Counted from the stretch's first letter, positions 1 to 11,776 are shown. The stretch: 64,000 nucleotides of DNA from Zhengitettix transpicula (GCA_037074705.1 CM073590.1:238626101-238690100), one strand, 5' to 3'. Numbers and translations are program-made. The notes: generated from the sequence alone by a model not told the origin.

Positions 1-15
1 TAAATAGTTTCATCT

Positions 16-222
16 AAATAAATAATCAACAACCAATTTGTAGTCAGAAAAAAGTTATTTATTTGTGGGCAATTAAAATACGTTTTGTCACTAACTTTGC
101 GACCTCTTCAGGTTGAAGTTTAACAAAATTGAAGAGGTCACAAAGTTAGCGATGAATCGTAGTTTAATTGTCCATAAATAAATAACTTTTTCTGACTTCA
201 AATTGGTTGTTGTTTATTTGTA
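16..222. repeat. Foldback element with hammerhead-like cores (copy 1)
   Basis: Two arms, about 16-120 and 131-222, are imperfect inverted copies of each other around a short loop, in a CAPN7 intron. Each arm holds a motif of the form (C/T)TGAAGA-G-hairpin-(G)AAACG. On the minus strand it lies at 80-111 with intact CUGAAGA but a GAAA core changed to AAAA; on the plus strand it lies at 129-160 and is more decayed. A second copy of the same element is at 39645-39885. The motif resembles a hammerhead ribozyme core. Confidence 0.75.
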
Positions 223-505
223 TCAGTTTCATATAAAAACTATTTCAATTCACAGCACATACATTTTAATCTCAGAATTTGATTAATTATTTGTGTTATT
301 ACTATCTTAATTTGTGAGAGTTGCAATATTTAGGAATAATTTTTATGTTATTTTGCTTAAAGTGCCTTGGAAAACTGATTTACTAAGTTTTGGTGCAGAA
401 TTAATAGGTGGATGAGTTAATGTCTATATATGAGTCTTTAGTTTGAAATTTGGTTGATATATTTATCTGAATTTGTAATGTATCTGGCTGTGTGCTTCTG
501 AATAG

Positions 506-711
506 ATCTTGGAAAGCTGGTGTGGGGCCCATAAAAGATGCCTACAACATAGGGGAAAATCCACAGTTTTCATTAGAAATACAAGGAAATTCTGGAGCGG
601 TGTGGATTCTACTCACGAGACACATTACCCAGATTGAAGATTTCAAAGAGAATTGTGAATACATTACAGTTCTAGTGTATCGTACAGAAGGTCGTCAAGT
701 GTTCTATCCAC
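506..711 (+). CDS. CAPN7: CAPN7 exon a (first in window)
   Basis: The acceptor is the AG at 504-505 and the donor is GTATGT from 712. The exon begins in phase (one base completes a codon) and reads SWKAGVGPIKDAYNIGENPQ and onward. An upstream in-frame GTG is only read-through of intron sequence and not a start. This segment holds the beginning of a C2-like beta-sandwich. Confidence 0.92.
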
Positions 712-3700
712 GTATGTAGCTAGAATTATTAATCAATTATTAAATTTATAATATTGAACTAACTGTGAATTTATTCTAGGGTTTCAAACTTTCATATATA
801 GCTACTGATTGTTTTCGTTTTGTACCAATTTTTGGGTTTTTAGGCCATGCTTTGTTCTGGCATTCTTTCCGACATTTTGTTCGATAGCTCCTAACATTTT
901 CAAGGTTAGGCAAAGACTGTCACCCTTAATTCTGTTGTTCGTAACCATGGCATGTTCTGTGACAGCAGACAAGTTGAATTGGCGTAATCACAGATATCTT
1001 TTGTGTTCATTCAATCTGGTGTATTCGGACCTGACAGTCTTGCCAATATAAACCTTCCCACATTCGCACGTGATTTTTATACGCCTTTAGTGAGGAACTT
1101 GTCTCGTCGGTACTTCACTGAGTGAACAAATTCCCTAATTTTGTTGTGCTCTTGTATGTGGGAATATGCTCTGTTTGCGTAATTTGCCACCGATTTGCTT
1201 AGTCAAGCCTATATCACACATGGAAGAAAGGCTCTGTTTGAAAGTTTTTCCCCTGTAGTGTTCCCGCACTGAAGGGCTTTATATATAGTATTGTAACGTG
1301 TGTATTTAGGTTTAAGTTTTTCTTTGTCTCGGAAGTGTTGTTTGCTGTGGTCTTGAGAATTCGAAACTGTGCACGTGCGTGGGGGTGGAGGAGATAAATA
1401 TTTCCATCCAAGTAATTTCGTGTCCTGTCTCGATTGTTGGCCTCAACATGACAGAATGGTTAGCCATTGTTGACTACGGAACTGCAGCTGCATACTATAA
1501 ATCTTGTGACAATGGAAGAATCAGTAAAACTGATGGAAGTTTTCGAACAATGAAAAAAGTAAAAGAATGGGAAGATATAAGGGAGGAGATAAGCTTTTGA
1601 AACTGGACAGTTGTTCTGCGCTCACCGAAGCTGGTGGATGTGATTAAGGTAGCCTCTGTAAAGTTGTTGTCTCTGATATAGTTCGAGGCAGAATCGTCGT
1701 GAGAAAGAGGCCACAATTTGTTAGTGAAGAGTTCACAGAATAGCACCACACAATTTAGTACGACGGCTTGCCAGCATTCAATCCCGGAGGCCGACGCTTT
1801 AGCCAGTGGCCAACCCCTGAGTCGACGCCAGTACGTCGGTACGAGAGCTACAGCAGGCAACACAACACAGAATAGCTGTACGCATTTGGTACGGGCAGCA
1901 GATCTCTTCTATTTAAAAACCACAGGTGCCTGAGAAAAGAGTTTTCATGTTTAACTTTAATAAACTTATATAAAATTTCTTTATTGGTCAAATATTTATT
2001 TTGATTTAATGTAAAAACCCAGCCCACGAAAAATAATTCTTTACAGTATTATTGGTATATACATTGTGGTTTAAAGCCATTTTCAGATACAATCTTTTTT
2101 CCATTGAACTTTCCTAGTCACAATTCTTTTCAATTTTGGTAAATAAAGTTTATATAAGACCCCTTTTTGTGCTGGGTGGTCAAGGGATTTGGCATTCATG
2201 TAATGGTTTGTATGAGTAGGTTTTCTGATCATGTGATATGATAGGAATCTTATCTTTCCTGGTTACTAATGGAATGCCGGTTTTCTATTCTCTTCCACCT
2301 CCAAAGCACACATGATGGTCTTAAATGTATACTGTTGGTGTGCTGGAGAAATTCTTCTTATTGGGGGTCTACCATTGGTCAAATTATAAATATGTCTTGG
2401 CCTACCCTTGAAAATGCTATCGATGAAGCAAGAATGTCGGAACAAAATTCGGACTAAAAACTAAAAAATTTATTCAAAAAAATTTGTTGTACATGTTACC
2501 ATTTCACTTCATTATACCTATCATTTTCTGCATTATTGCTACATTGTGCTTAAAGAGTTTTCTTGCATGAAGCTGTACGTTTATTTTTTGCCTTCATTAT
2601 ACATTTTACCAGTGTAGGTTGTTTATTATTCTAATCGAATAAGAAACTTTCTTGAAATGAGTACCGAATTAAATTCTTAACTCTTCAAAAGTTATAAATG
2701 TCTCGCAGTGTTGATAAGGAACTTTTTCTGTAACTGTATTACAAAGTATTGCAATTACGTTTTTTGTTGTAAAAAGTACAAATCATTTCTCCTTCTTTGT
2801 GGTTTTTATCTAATTTCAACATAGATTATATTTAAGCAATAAAATGTATGTCCTGAAAGTGGGCAGACATTTAAATAAAACTGTTACATACAACTAAAAA
2901 AAGTTTATCAAACATTTCTTTCCTGTAACAGATGACCCACCTCCATTTATTGATGGTGTCCGCATCAACAGTCCACATTACCTGTGCAAATTACTAGTCG
3001 ATGAAAGTAGTGCTAAACGTTATACATTAGTTGTTTCACAGTATGAAAAAATGAACACCATTTACTACACTTTGCGTGTTTATGGCACATGCCCATTTAC
3101 CTTAAGGAAAATTGTAAATTCATATGAGAACACAAAGCAGGTAATTTTTTTCCCTCGTTTGTTATTCAGTTAATGTTGAAAGTAATTTAGTTTGACTTTA
3201 ACATTGATTTTTTTAAATATTTGTATATAGAACAGCATATCATACCTCCTGTATGCAAATGAATTCTAGGATTTGATTATATAATATTGAACAAATAATG
3301 AATATTAATAGTGAAATCAATATATTATTAGTTAATGACTATTTATATGACTTTTGAAATTATATAAATAAACTATACTTTTGAATTACAAGGAATAATT
3401 TATTTTGGTCAACTTTTGCAACCCATTGAAACATGTTTTGTATTTGAGAAATGTTGTTTGTATGTTTTTTTTAGATAAGTGGTCAGTGGAAAGGTGTAAC
3501 TGCAGGAGGATGTGGAAACAATCGGGAAACATACCTGAATAACCCTCGATATCAAATAACTCTCGACTCTGTCCACAATAACAACCAAATCTTAATAGAT
3601 CTAAAAGGTCCCAAGCAGTATCAAATTGGAATGGATATCGTCACTGTAATCTTGAAGGACAGCAATGCTCCAACTGCATTTAAAAAAAAAGATTCAGGGC

Positions 3701-4794
3701 CTTTCAGGTATGACTTTAAGTTGGATAACTATGCGATTCGATTTACTAGGGGGAACTTATCCATTTTGACAGTAGGTTTATCAAATTTGACATGACATAT
3801 TCAATGTACTTGTTCTTGTAAAGTTCAATTTATTTTTTCAAATTCTACCATAAGACCAAAAGTGATTTTAACATATGGATATTATTATTTTGAAATAGAG
3901 TGGCAGTTATTCCGGGAGGTAAAAGTTTATTGTTGAAGTTGGAATGATAATCTCACTTTTGTACCTCCAAGCATCTCTCTCATTAGTTCTGAGTACTATT
4001 CAGTCTTCCTTGGTTCATCTGCATCTCTGTGTACTCTTGACTATTTCAGTTCCATCTAAAATTCTTTGGATGAAAGAACTGAATATATTCTTCTCTCTGA
4101 TTTGTATAAATGTTTCATAATTTTCTTACTGTCTCCCAACCTGACGAAAAATGGAATGACAGAAATGTTTTCTTGGTATAAATATGTTTTAAATTACCTT
4201 TTTATTTATTACATTTAAAATTTAAAATATAAATTGTCATTTAATTGTATACTAATTAGATAAATAGATAGCAAAATAACAGAAAAAATAAGTACTGCAC
4301 AACATTTCTGCAATCATTGCTGCTTTCGTCAGGTGATTTAAAAGGTGACAATAATACACGTCATACAACCCAGATGACGAACAAAAAGCCAAGCCATTGT
4401 GTGGTATTTTTAGCACTTATTATTTTCTTTTATTTGGTTATTAATTTATCTAATTAATGAATCTGCCATTCTTACTCATTAAATTCATTTACCTTATCTC
4501 TTCCAATCAAGAACTAATAAATCATAATTCTGACTTCATTTTAAGTACAATCTTATTTAGTGAAAGAACTGCATATTAATGCGATAATTCCAATTCTTTA
4601 TTATTGGCATAATTATTTTTTGGTCTAGGTGTAGTATTCTTTGTTGCAGGTCTGGATTTGTGGTTTTGCAGCTTCAAGATATTCCAGCAGGAACATATGA
4701 CATTGTTCCATCTACATTTTTATCCAGACAAGAGGGTCCCTTTATCTTGACAGTGAAGTCGTCAGTGCCATTCACGCTTGCTCAAATCCAATAA
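506..4794 (+). CDS. CAPN7: Calpain-7 (CAPN7), C-terminal part, four exons
   Basis: This is the 3' end of a calpain-7 (PalB-like) cysteine protease gene. Exons are 506-711, 2932-3140, 3475-3707 and 4650-4794; all introns are GT-AG and the reading phases join correctly. The encoded segment is the tandem C2-like (calpain domain III type) region that follows the protease core, so no catalytic Cys/His/Asn lies in this window. Hallmarks of the family are AVWILLTRHIT in the first exon, PPPFIDGVRINSPHYL and LVVSQYEKMNTIYYTLRVY in the second, GGCGNNRETYLNNPRYQ in the third, and IPAGTYDIVPSTFLSRQEGP near the end. The protein stops at VPFTLAQIQ, matching the usual C terminus of the family. In animals calpain-7 binds ESCRT-III proteins through N-terminal MIT domains and acts in endosomal sorting; that half lies left of the window. 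Intron 1 contains a degraded Penelope-like element and intron 3 a foldback repeat. Confidence 0.95.
800..1210 (-). pseudogene. Penelope-like GIY-YIG endonuclease fragment
   Basis: The minus strand reads IKITCECGKVYIGKTVRSEY, then TRLNEHKRYL, a stop, LRQFNLSAVTEHAM and NNRIKGDS. This carries the CxC-YIG-R-EH-SAxxEH signature of the Penelope endonuclease. Upstream, IGGKLRKQSI followed by a frameshifted stretch matches the linker that normally precedes the domain. A stop splits the domain, so it cannot be functional. Confidence 0.8.
2085..2460 (-). pseudogene. Penelope-like reverse transcriptase, C-terminal fragment
   Basis: One minus-strand frame reads ALEVEENRKPAF, then two stops, then RKPTHTNHYMNAKSLDHPAQ and KGVLYKLYLPKLKRI. 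This matches the end of the Penelope RT domain, where a (F/L)xVEExxxLPFLD motif precedes an RKPTHTDRYL-like motif and HPxQK. The conserved blocks stay in frame across 125 codons despite two adjacent stops (about 2266-2271). Confidence 0.8.
2932..3140 (+). CDS. CAPN7: CAPN7 exon b
   Basis: The acceptor TGTAACAG ends at 2931 and the donor GTAATT starts at 3141. Two leading bases complete the split codon from exon a, and the exon ends between codons after ENTKQ. It encodes the DPPPFIDG segment and the strand-rich LVVSQYEK stretch typical of calpain-7. Confidence 0.93.
3475..3707 (+). CDS. CAPN7: CAPN7 exon c
   Basis: A polypyrimidine tract and TTAG precede 3475; the donor GTATGA starts at 3708. 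The peptide ISGQWKGVTAGGCGNN opens the second C2-like domain. The exon continues with a DLKGPKQYQIG segment, well conserved across calpain-7 proteins. It ends with two bases of an Arg codon. Confidence 0.93.
4245..4460. repeat. Foldback element with hammerhead-like core (second family)
   Basis: Arms around 4250-4315 and 4395-4458 are imperfect inverted repeats sharing CTAATTAGATAAAT-like ends. The left arm carries, on the minus strand, CUGACGA at 4326-4332 and GAAAUGUU at 4301-4308, separated by a GCA/UGC-type hairpin. Related copies lie at 22240-22385 and 37645-37960. It sits inside a CAPN7 intron. Confidence 0.65.
4650..4794 (+). CDS. CAPN7: CAPN7 last coding exon
   Basis: The acceptor TTGTTGCAG ends at 4649. 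One base finishes the split Arg codon, then SGFVVLQLQDIPAG and the conserved PSTFLSRQEGPF follow. The stop is TAA at 4792-4794. Confidence 0.93.
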
Positions 4795-5405
4795 TGTTTG
4801 CTCATCGTGTAAATTGCCTTAATTCGCCTGCTTCAAGGTTAATCAAACCAACTTTAGTACTAATTTTTCTGATTTTGCTATGTCATAGGAATGGAAAGCT
4901 TGGTAACTAACAAAGTCTTTATTGTGATATCACGAATGATGTACAATGGAAATTTAACACTGCCCATTTCCTTATTTCATTAGAAAGTGATACTTTTGTG
5001 ATCTTCACTTTCTAATTGGTATGAAGTAATAGGAGCACAAGTATTTAATGTGACACAATGTAATTGTGAAACATATCATTTTATCAAACTTCTATTTTTA
5101 TCGTTTTAAGAAGCCTTTAATTGTATTTTTGAAATTTTAAGATAAAAAAAGAATTTTGTTATGAAATACAAGTCAGGTAGTTTCTATTTACAAATTTACT
5201 GACATTAATTCATAAAATGTATCATAGTGTTAAAAATGATATTTTGACCAGGTTCTGAATATATCAAAAAATATTTTTTCTTTTTTGAAAATGTGATTAG
5301 TGGTCAACTACTGTAACAGCTGAAGATTATATAAACTATATTGTGATTTGTTGGCACATGTTCAATTTTATATTGTTGAATAAACCTATTCTGTTTTCAT
5401 ATTCT
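4795..5405 (+). other. Probable CAPN7 3' untranslated region
   Basis: This is AT-rich sequence with no open frame after the CAPN7 stop. It ends near a canonical AATAAA at 5379-5384, followed by a T/GT-rich stretch (TTGTGTTTTGTCTG). The extent is inferred from that signal alone; no transcript data support it. Confidence 0.5.
5379..5384 (+). promoter_or_regulatory. Candidate poly(A) signal for CAPN7
   Basis: A canonical AATAAA lies about 585 bp after the CAPN7 stop codon, with a GT/T-rich element 25-45 bp downstream. Other AATAAA matches exist in this AT-rich sequence, so the choice rests on the downstream element. Confidence 0.45.
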
Positions 5406-8400
5406 CAGTTGTGTTTTGTCTGTTCGATCCTGATGAGAAAATAAATTTGTATCAATTTTTTTTTCAGTAGAAAAGCCGATTTTTAGTAGATTGCTGAAAA
5501 CTTTTTTTTTGAATAACTCTTTTGAAATACACAATTATATATTGTCTTGAATGATTCTCAATATCTTCCTTTTCAACATTTACGTTAATGGGGGGGAAAT
5601 CGCAAAAGTAGTTACGTGAAGCACTGCAAGTGATTAGTGGAATTAGTTGTGTTCCATCAAAGCAAGCCGAATTTATTCTAAACAAGCTGTAGAACAGCAA
5701 CGACAGATTATGGCAGATTAATATATTTCAAAAGAATTCGCATGATTTTAGAGAATTAGAATATAAATTTGTGATACAGAGCAGTTCAAGGGTACAACAA
5801 CACAATCTAAGTATAGTCTTAAAATGCTGAATTAATAAGTTTCTAATGATAATAAACAGGTTTTTGTGGGTGTGTCTACTAGAGATTGAATGTCTAGAAG
5901 GGAAAGGTTGGCAGCTTTTGAAATGTGTTGCTGATAGATGTTTTACCAAAACCATAAAATAATGGCAAAGTTTAAAACAAAATTACCGAGTCAGGGAATA
6001 TAGTGTGTGAAATTTGTACTACAGACATATTCAGTATTAAAAGGCAGAATAGAGGAAAATACGGCAATTAGATTTCTTTTTTTATTTAGAACTTGTGTTC
6101 TCGTAAGTGCTGTAATACACAGTTTATCGCAAAGTAGGCTAAGATGAGAAATTACATCAAACCAATAATTTGGTTGTTTTCGAAAACTTTGGTATTTTAT
6201 AAAATATGCAAAAATAATAGGTAACCGCTTACTTCACAATAAGGAATAAAAATGACAGGATGTTTTGTTTACTAAGGGTCTTGAGTTGGTCTGGGAAATT
6301 GAGTATTATCTCTATAATTTCTTTGCTTTTAGTTACATTTCGGATTCGAATGTTGGCAACGGAGCTTGATCTTTGCCGACTGCAGTAAACATTCAAGTGC
6401 GATTTGTGCGTGTACTGACAGGATACCATGCTTCACCTCACAACTCCTACGCGGCTCTCTGTCGAATATTTCCGATCCAGTAGGCGAACCGATCAGCACA
6501 GCAGATGAACTGTGCGGGGAGACGAAGTAATTATTTGATTGTTTTAGGTTAAGTTGCATGCAGACCGGACTTACTCCCGCCTCCCCTTTTCTTCATAGCA
6601 CGATCTCTTAACAGTAAAAAAAATCAATGAACCAATGATAGCCAGCTTTCAGTATTCCTTCACAATATTACCGCAGCTTAGCAATAAAGCTTGCCATTAG
6701 TTCCAGAAGAACTGCAGTAGAAAATTAGAAATTTTGTATTGGACTTATAATTGAGATATAACTTGTAACTGTTTCTTCAGTTATCTGAAGGTTTATAAAT
6801 TGAAAGAACGAGGCTGAGGAAAACTTTTTACCAACACGAAGAAAAATTTAGAGCGATCTGGGTTTGGAAATATTCAAAATTTTTTGTTAGCTTGGTGTCA
6901 AGATAAGAGGTGCTGTAGAGCTTTATTCGAAGACTATTCTTTACTTTATGAGGACGCGGTAGTTTTAGCATGGTCCAGGGCTGAGGGTGGTACAGGAATA
7001 CATTATGGAAATAACTTGAATTTGAGGATCCTGTAGTTTGGGAGTTTTAGATGACCCTGGTCTGTGTGTCAGAGATTAGTTCTTTCAATTCTTAAATCTC
7101 CTGAGAATTGTCATTTTGATAACAGTGGCAACTAAGTCTGCCTACATTTTTATCATGTCAGCCCATGCACAAATTATTTTGTGCTTAATTAACAAACATT
7201 AAGAGAAACTGAGTTGGAAAAAGTGACAGTTACAATGCATTAAAACTGATCACCTGTCGGTTGACTGACTTTGCTATTGAACCAGAAATGTGTAACAATA
7301 CCCTGCTTTTGCTTCCTTGGCTGAAGTAACCACCTGAGATGATCCTGCCAGAAAACTAATTTCAATGCTAATTGAAGAGCAAGTGCTGCTGTACAGTTAA
7401 ATGTTGAAGAATTTACTTCCATGGCTTTCATTATAACAAGACTCAGTGTAATAACTCTTTTTGTGTTTTGTCTGCATGCTGCATCATGCATGTAAATGAA
7501 GTAGGTTTTGAAATATGTGGTGTATGTACAGACTTTTTTGTATTTTACACATTTGGCATTTTTGTTGTGATTTCATAGAACATATATATTAAAAACAAAA
7601 TATGCAAATGGGAAGTTGTAAAATTGATTTAAATGATTTTTTATTTCTCACAAAAATTAAATGTTTTGTTTGTAGTATATTTTCTGGAAGGATGTTAAAT
7701 TTTTGTCTTTAGTAAATTAAATTCTTTGTATTTTTCCATGGACACAGAAATGTTTGTGGTATTATCATAAAAATTTAATTGAAGCTTCTATTCTGCAGAC
7801 AATTACATCCTTCTAATTTTTAATATTTTTCTCTCCATTATGCTATAAAGTTACTTGAACATATTTTGCCATTTCTCGCAAAGAGAAAGCTTAAATTCCT
7901 TTTGACTTTTAAAAAGGTGAGTAGAATTTTGATAAGAAAACTTTGGTTAATTTTTATTTAGCACGAGCATGAAGATTAGTGATGTGCTAACTACAAGATA
8001 TTTATCGTATGATGTAGTGTGTTGTGATTGATATTGAATGAGTGAGAATGCAAGTTTGGCTTCAAGTTACATTAGAGATGTCTGAAATAAGATCACTTAA
8101 ATTACATCATTTTTTTTATGTACAATAAATGGAGAAATCTGGAAGTTACTTTTCTTTTTGTGCACATTCGATATTTTCAATTATTTACTACCGAGGAAAT
8201 AAGATTAATTCTGTAGACTTAGGAAACTGTAAAGTGGAACAATAAGCTTTCTTGGTGCTTGCAACTCAAAGAAAACTGATTATGAATACACTCACATTAT
8301 AATAAATTACAAAAAAAAATAGAAGGTTGAAGGAAGAACAACATAATTTGTTTTAAGATTTATGTGACTCCACAATTTGCCAATATATAAATCAAAATTG

Positions 8401-8605
8401 TACCGAAAATGAGACATCTAACTCTGTTCACAAAGGCAGTGAGTTTCCCTGTAATTATTATACGATAAATAAATTCTGTGTCTATCTGACTGGGCAATGT
8501 CAAACAGTGAAATATTTAAATTAGACTTTTTTAAAAACATTTCCCCCGTAATTAGATAAAATATGAGGTTAGAACAAACTTAAAATGTAGATGGAAGACA
8601 AACAT
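5406..8605. other. Intergenic, nothing assigned
   Basis: This is mostly AT-rich sequence with short open frames that show no codon structure or recognisable motif. A locally GC/CpG-richer patch at about 6350-6600 stands out from its surroundings, but I could not tie it to a promoter or exon. Confidence 0.5.
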
Positions 8606-8606
8606 T

Positions 8607-8790
8607 GTGACGACCTGTGGTTTAGGGGTCAGTGTGACTGCCTCGAGGTCCCGGGTTCGAATCCCAATGAGGACAGGGACGTTTGTGTTCACTCTCGTCA
8701 ATTATTCCCTGACAAGACAAAAATTAGTACACTTAATGTGACCTGAGATGTCGATGTGACTGAAAATAAATCAATATTAATAAAAATATT
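8607..8790 (+). repeat. tRNA-derived SINE
   Basis: An A-box-like TGGTTTAGGGG at 8618-8628 and a perfect B box GGTTCGAATCC at 8654-8664 sit 25 bp apart. They are followed by a non-tRNA body and an A-rich tail. The tRNA half does not close an acceptor stem, so this is a SINE and not a tRNA gene. Related minus-strand pieces are at 31650, 33480 and 34665. Confidence 0.72.
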
Positions 8791-9064
8791 GAGAGATATT
8801 TAAACTACATGCAGTGGTTGAAGAAAGGAATTACGTGGGTAAACTAACAAATCTTCTTAAACAGATAGGTATAATTTATTTGACAACATTTGACTGTAAA
8901 TGTGGAATCCTTATTACTTTTCCTTACACAATATAAAAGCAGGGAAAATATGAAGATACAAAGTTATGATTTCAATCAAGAAATTACTGGTTTACTTTCA
9001 CTATCAAGCATTCAGTCTGTATATTACAGTATGAGGGAAGTAATCATTAACGTTAATTTTTGGA

Positions 9065-9346
9065 GGTGACAGTCTACATGAGTATCAACCATGTTTAATA
9101 GTATGGAAAGGATACAAAGAGAGAAATGTGGAAGGTAGCCAACGGTTGTCTAAGGCCCCCGGGTTGTAATTAAAGGATCCTAGCCACGATTCGCATAAGA
9201 GTGATACAGGGAAACCTTGATGACTGTAATGCTTTTGGGACGCAGCATTACGGACTCCATGCCTCGACCAGTTTAGGAGACAGTTGTCCGACTGTTCCAA
9301 CAGGAGCGCAGAACAACTCTCATCGCAGACCCAAGGTCTGCGGCCA
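9065..9346 (-). repeat. Family A repeat, diverged copy
   Basis: This shares the family A order of blocks (CTACATGAG, GGAAGGTAGCCAA, GGCCCCCGGG, GGATCCTA, CAGTTTAGGAG, TGTTCCAA), with many substitutions and a mid-element deletion. It is among the oldest copies in the window. Confidence 0.7.
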
Positions 9347-9627
9347 TTTTGTTTCATAGTCTTTGCGAAGTTACGATTATTTCGAACGTCTCGAACACAA
9401 ACCTGAACGGACGGATACTGCAGACTCCTCTGGACAAGACTGAATTTATTATAGCTCCAGTAGTTCTCGACCAATTCCTCAATCCACCAAGACGGATTTT
9501 GTTGTTGTTGGAATCCGTGACTTTATTATTCCGTTTGTTTTTGTTAAAATCTTCGCAACTACTTTGAAAATTGTTGACTGTGGTGTAGTAATAAGCATTG
9601 ACTGTTTTTTTTAAGGGTCGATTCCTG

Positions 9628-10112
9628 ATTTTTTTGTAGGTGTAGACAGGCTACATGAGGGTAATTAACATAGTGGCAACTCCCCTCTTATAGCATAGGA
9701 AAGGAGTGAAAGGGGGGATGCAGAAGGGTAGAGGAAGGTAGCCAAGGGTTAACTAGGGCCCCCGGGAAATGGTTTAAGGATCCTACCCGGCAAATCGTCT
9801 AAAATTGATGTAGGGAAACCCCTAGAAACACCTGCATCAGGTAGGGCGGCGCATTACATACTTGTCCCACGCCCTTCCGATGGCGTGAGAGGGGTTTGCT
9901 GTGGGGACGCAGCTTTTCCATCGCCGTGCCTTGACCGGTTTAGGAGGCAGCTGGCCGACTATTCCAATAGGAATAGGGTACAACTCTTACCGTATGCTCA
10001 AAGTCTGCGACTCCTGGAACATACACATCTCAAAACAGGCCGAGGCAAGTGGGAACCTTAGTTAAAAAAAACCAGAGAGATGTGAAGGCAGCATCAAAGC
10101 TCTCTGGGAAGG
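9628..10112 (-). repeat. Family A repeat
   Basis: A nearly full-length copy. Its A tail shows as a T-run at the low-coordinate end and its sense 5' end lies near 10112, where it abuts the tail of the next copy. Diagnostic blocks include ACAGGCTACATGAGGGTAAT, GGCCCCCGGG and CCTGCATCAGGTAGG. Confidence 0.8.
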
Positions 10113-10117
10113 TTCAC

Positions 10118-10303
10118 TTTTTTTTTAAGGTAACAGGCTAATTGAGGGTAATCCACATGGTGGCAACTCCCCTTTAATAGCATAGGAAGGGATTGAAAGG
10201 GGGAATGCGGAAGGGTAGAGGAAGGTAGCCAAGGGATAACTAGGGTCCCCGGGCTATGGTTTAAGGTTCCTACCCGGCAATTCACCTCAAAGTGATGCAA
10301 GGT
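10118..10303 (-). repeat. Family A repeat, 5'-truncated
   Basis: Only the 3'-most 185 bp remains, from the T-run at 10118-10126 to GTGATGCAAGG. Such truncation towards the non-tailed end is typical of target-primed reverse transcription. Confidence 0.8.
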
Positions 10304-10970
10304 TGAGTCAACGTGCTACAACGATTCTTCAACAAGCCACTGGTACCAATCTTTGAATCAGAATTTTGTATAACGTTACGTTTCTCGTTATCCTGAAACA
10401 AGCAAACAATTTAATAAATTGGTGTCTTTGCGGAGGAATGTTTCATTGGCAGATGAAGCCTTTGCGGTGATATTTGGTTAATGAAAAACTCTCGCGATGA
10501 CTGTGGACTCTTCATGCGAGGTACGCGAGGGCATTTCCTATTTACTCGTGTGCAGGATAATTTCTGTTGTGGAAACTACACACGGCCAGTATTCGTGTTG
10601 TCTCTTCTGGTAATCGATCCCCTGGCCTTTTTAAACATTTCGTTCGTGTCGTAGTTCGCGTGTCTGATTGAGGAGAAGCTGATTCTGCCTGTTAGTTATT
10701 CCACGGAAATCCGACCATGGTCACTTTTCCCTGGACAACAAAGCGGAAGGCCTCTTTCTGGTTCTTCTTCAGATTGTTTCTTGGATACAAATGCGGATGA
10801 TATCGTGGGCGTCAGTCAAAATGCGGACTTTTGAGATGTTAAATGACTTTTAAAATAAAAGGAATACTTGGTAAATATTCAAAGTTCTAAGCGAGCAGTA
10901 TTCCCCATTAACGGAGGTGACTTTATCAATGAGGACTAGTAGGCAATCTGTGGTATAACGGAAGTGACGT

Positions 10971-11412
10971 CCACATGCCGAGGCACCTCGGTCTGTTTTG
11001 AGAGGTGTATGTTCCGGGGTCGCAGACCTTGGGCATACGGCAAGAGTTGTCCGCTAATCCTATTGGAATAGTCGGCCAGCTGCCTCCTAAACTGGCCAAG
11101 GCATGGCGAGGGGTAAGCTGCGACCCCACAGCAAACCCCTCTCCCGTCATCGGAAGGGCGTGGGACAAGTACCAAATGCCCGACCTACCCGATGCAGGTT
11201 TTTTATAGGGTTTGTCCTGCATTACTTTTAGGCGAATGCCGGGTAGGATCCTTAAAATATAGCCCGGGGGCCCTAGTTAACCCTTGGCTACCTTCCTCTA
11301 CCCTTCCGCATCCTCTCTTTCACTCCCTTTCCTATGCTATAAGAGGGGAGTTGCCACTATCTGGATTACCCTATACATAGCCTGGCTACACCTAAAAATA
11401 AAATAAAAAAAA
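10971..11412 (+). repeat. Family A repeat
   Basis: A sense-strand copy starting at CCACATGCCGAGGCACCTCG and ending in an A-rich tail (11393-11412). The overlapping open frames on both strands here recur in other copies because the repeat is GC-rich and recent; I do not regard them as genes. Confidence 0.82.
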
Positions 11413-11458
11413 GGACGGGAAGCCTCCCTGAAAAAAAAAGCCTGTGGGAGCTGTTGTT

Positions 11459-11776
11459 AGTTCTCGCAGCCAGAACCTTTTAGGAGATACGGAGAGGTCT
11501 ACCTTTGGGGGTGCCTTCTTCTCTCTCTGCTTACGATGTAAGGTTTCCACAAGCCGAGGCACCTCGGCCTGTTCTGAGAGGTGTATGTTCCGGGGTCAAA
11601 GACCTTGGGCATACGGTAAGAGTTGTCCGCGATTCAAATTGGAATAGTCGGCCAGCTGCCTCCTAAACTGGTCGAGGCACGGAGAAGGGAATGCTGCGTC
11701 CCCACAGCAAACTCCTCTCCCGCTATCGGAAAGGCGTGGGTCAAGAACAAAGAGCCCGACTTACCTAATGCAGGTC
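11459..11776 (+). repeat. Family A repeat, 3'-truncated
   Basis: This carries the longer sense 5' end of the family (TCTCGCAGCCAGAAC, CTACCTTTGGGG) but stops at TAATGCAGG without the 3' half or tail. It lies directly after the previous copy, in the same orientation. Confidence 0.75.

Larger units (their letters stand above)
790..2460 (-). mobile_element. Degraded Penelope-like retroelement in CAPN7 intron
   Basis: Two blocks of Penelope-like coding sequence lie on the minus strand in the expected order, RT first (2460 down to about 2085) and GIY-YIG endonuclease second (about 1210 down to 800). They are separated by about 870 bp in which I recognise nothing. Stop codons and frameshifts make it a pseudogene. 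It is antisense to CAPN7 and must be spliced out with intron a-b. The middle could be an unrelated insertion or diverged linker. Confidence 0.78.

Noticed and set aside
6229..6559. Possible first exon/promoter in the CpG-richer patch near 6.4 kb
   Set aside because: Composition alone; frames on the minus strand lack motifs and no donor or acceptor pair could be supported.
8607..8680. tRNA gene
   Set aside because: A and B boxes are good, but the acceptor stem and anticodon arm do not form, and related pieces occur elsewhere with the same non-tRNA body; called a SINE.
9085..9474. 129-codon minus-strand frame
   Set aside because: Mostly covers a diverged family A copy; no protein motif.
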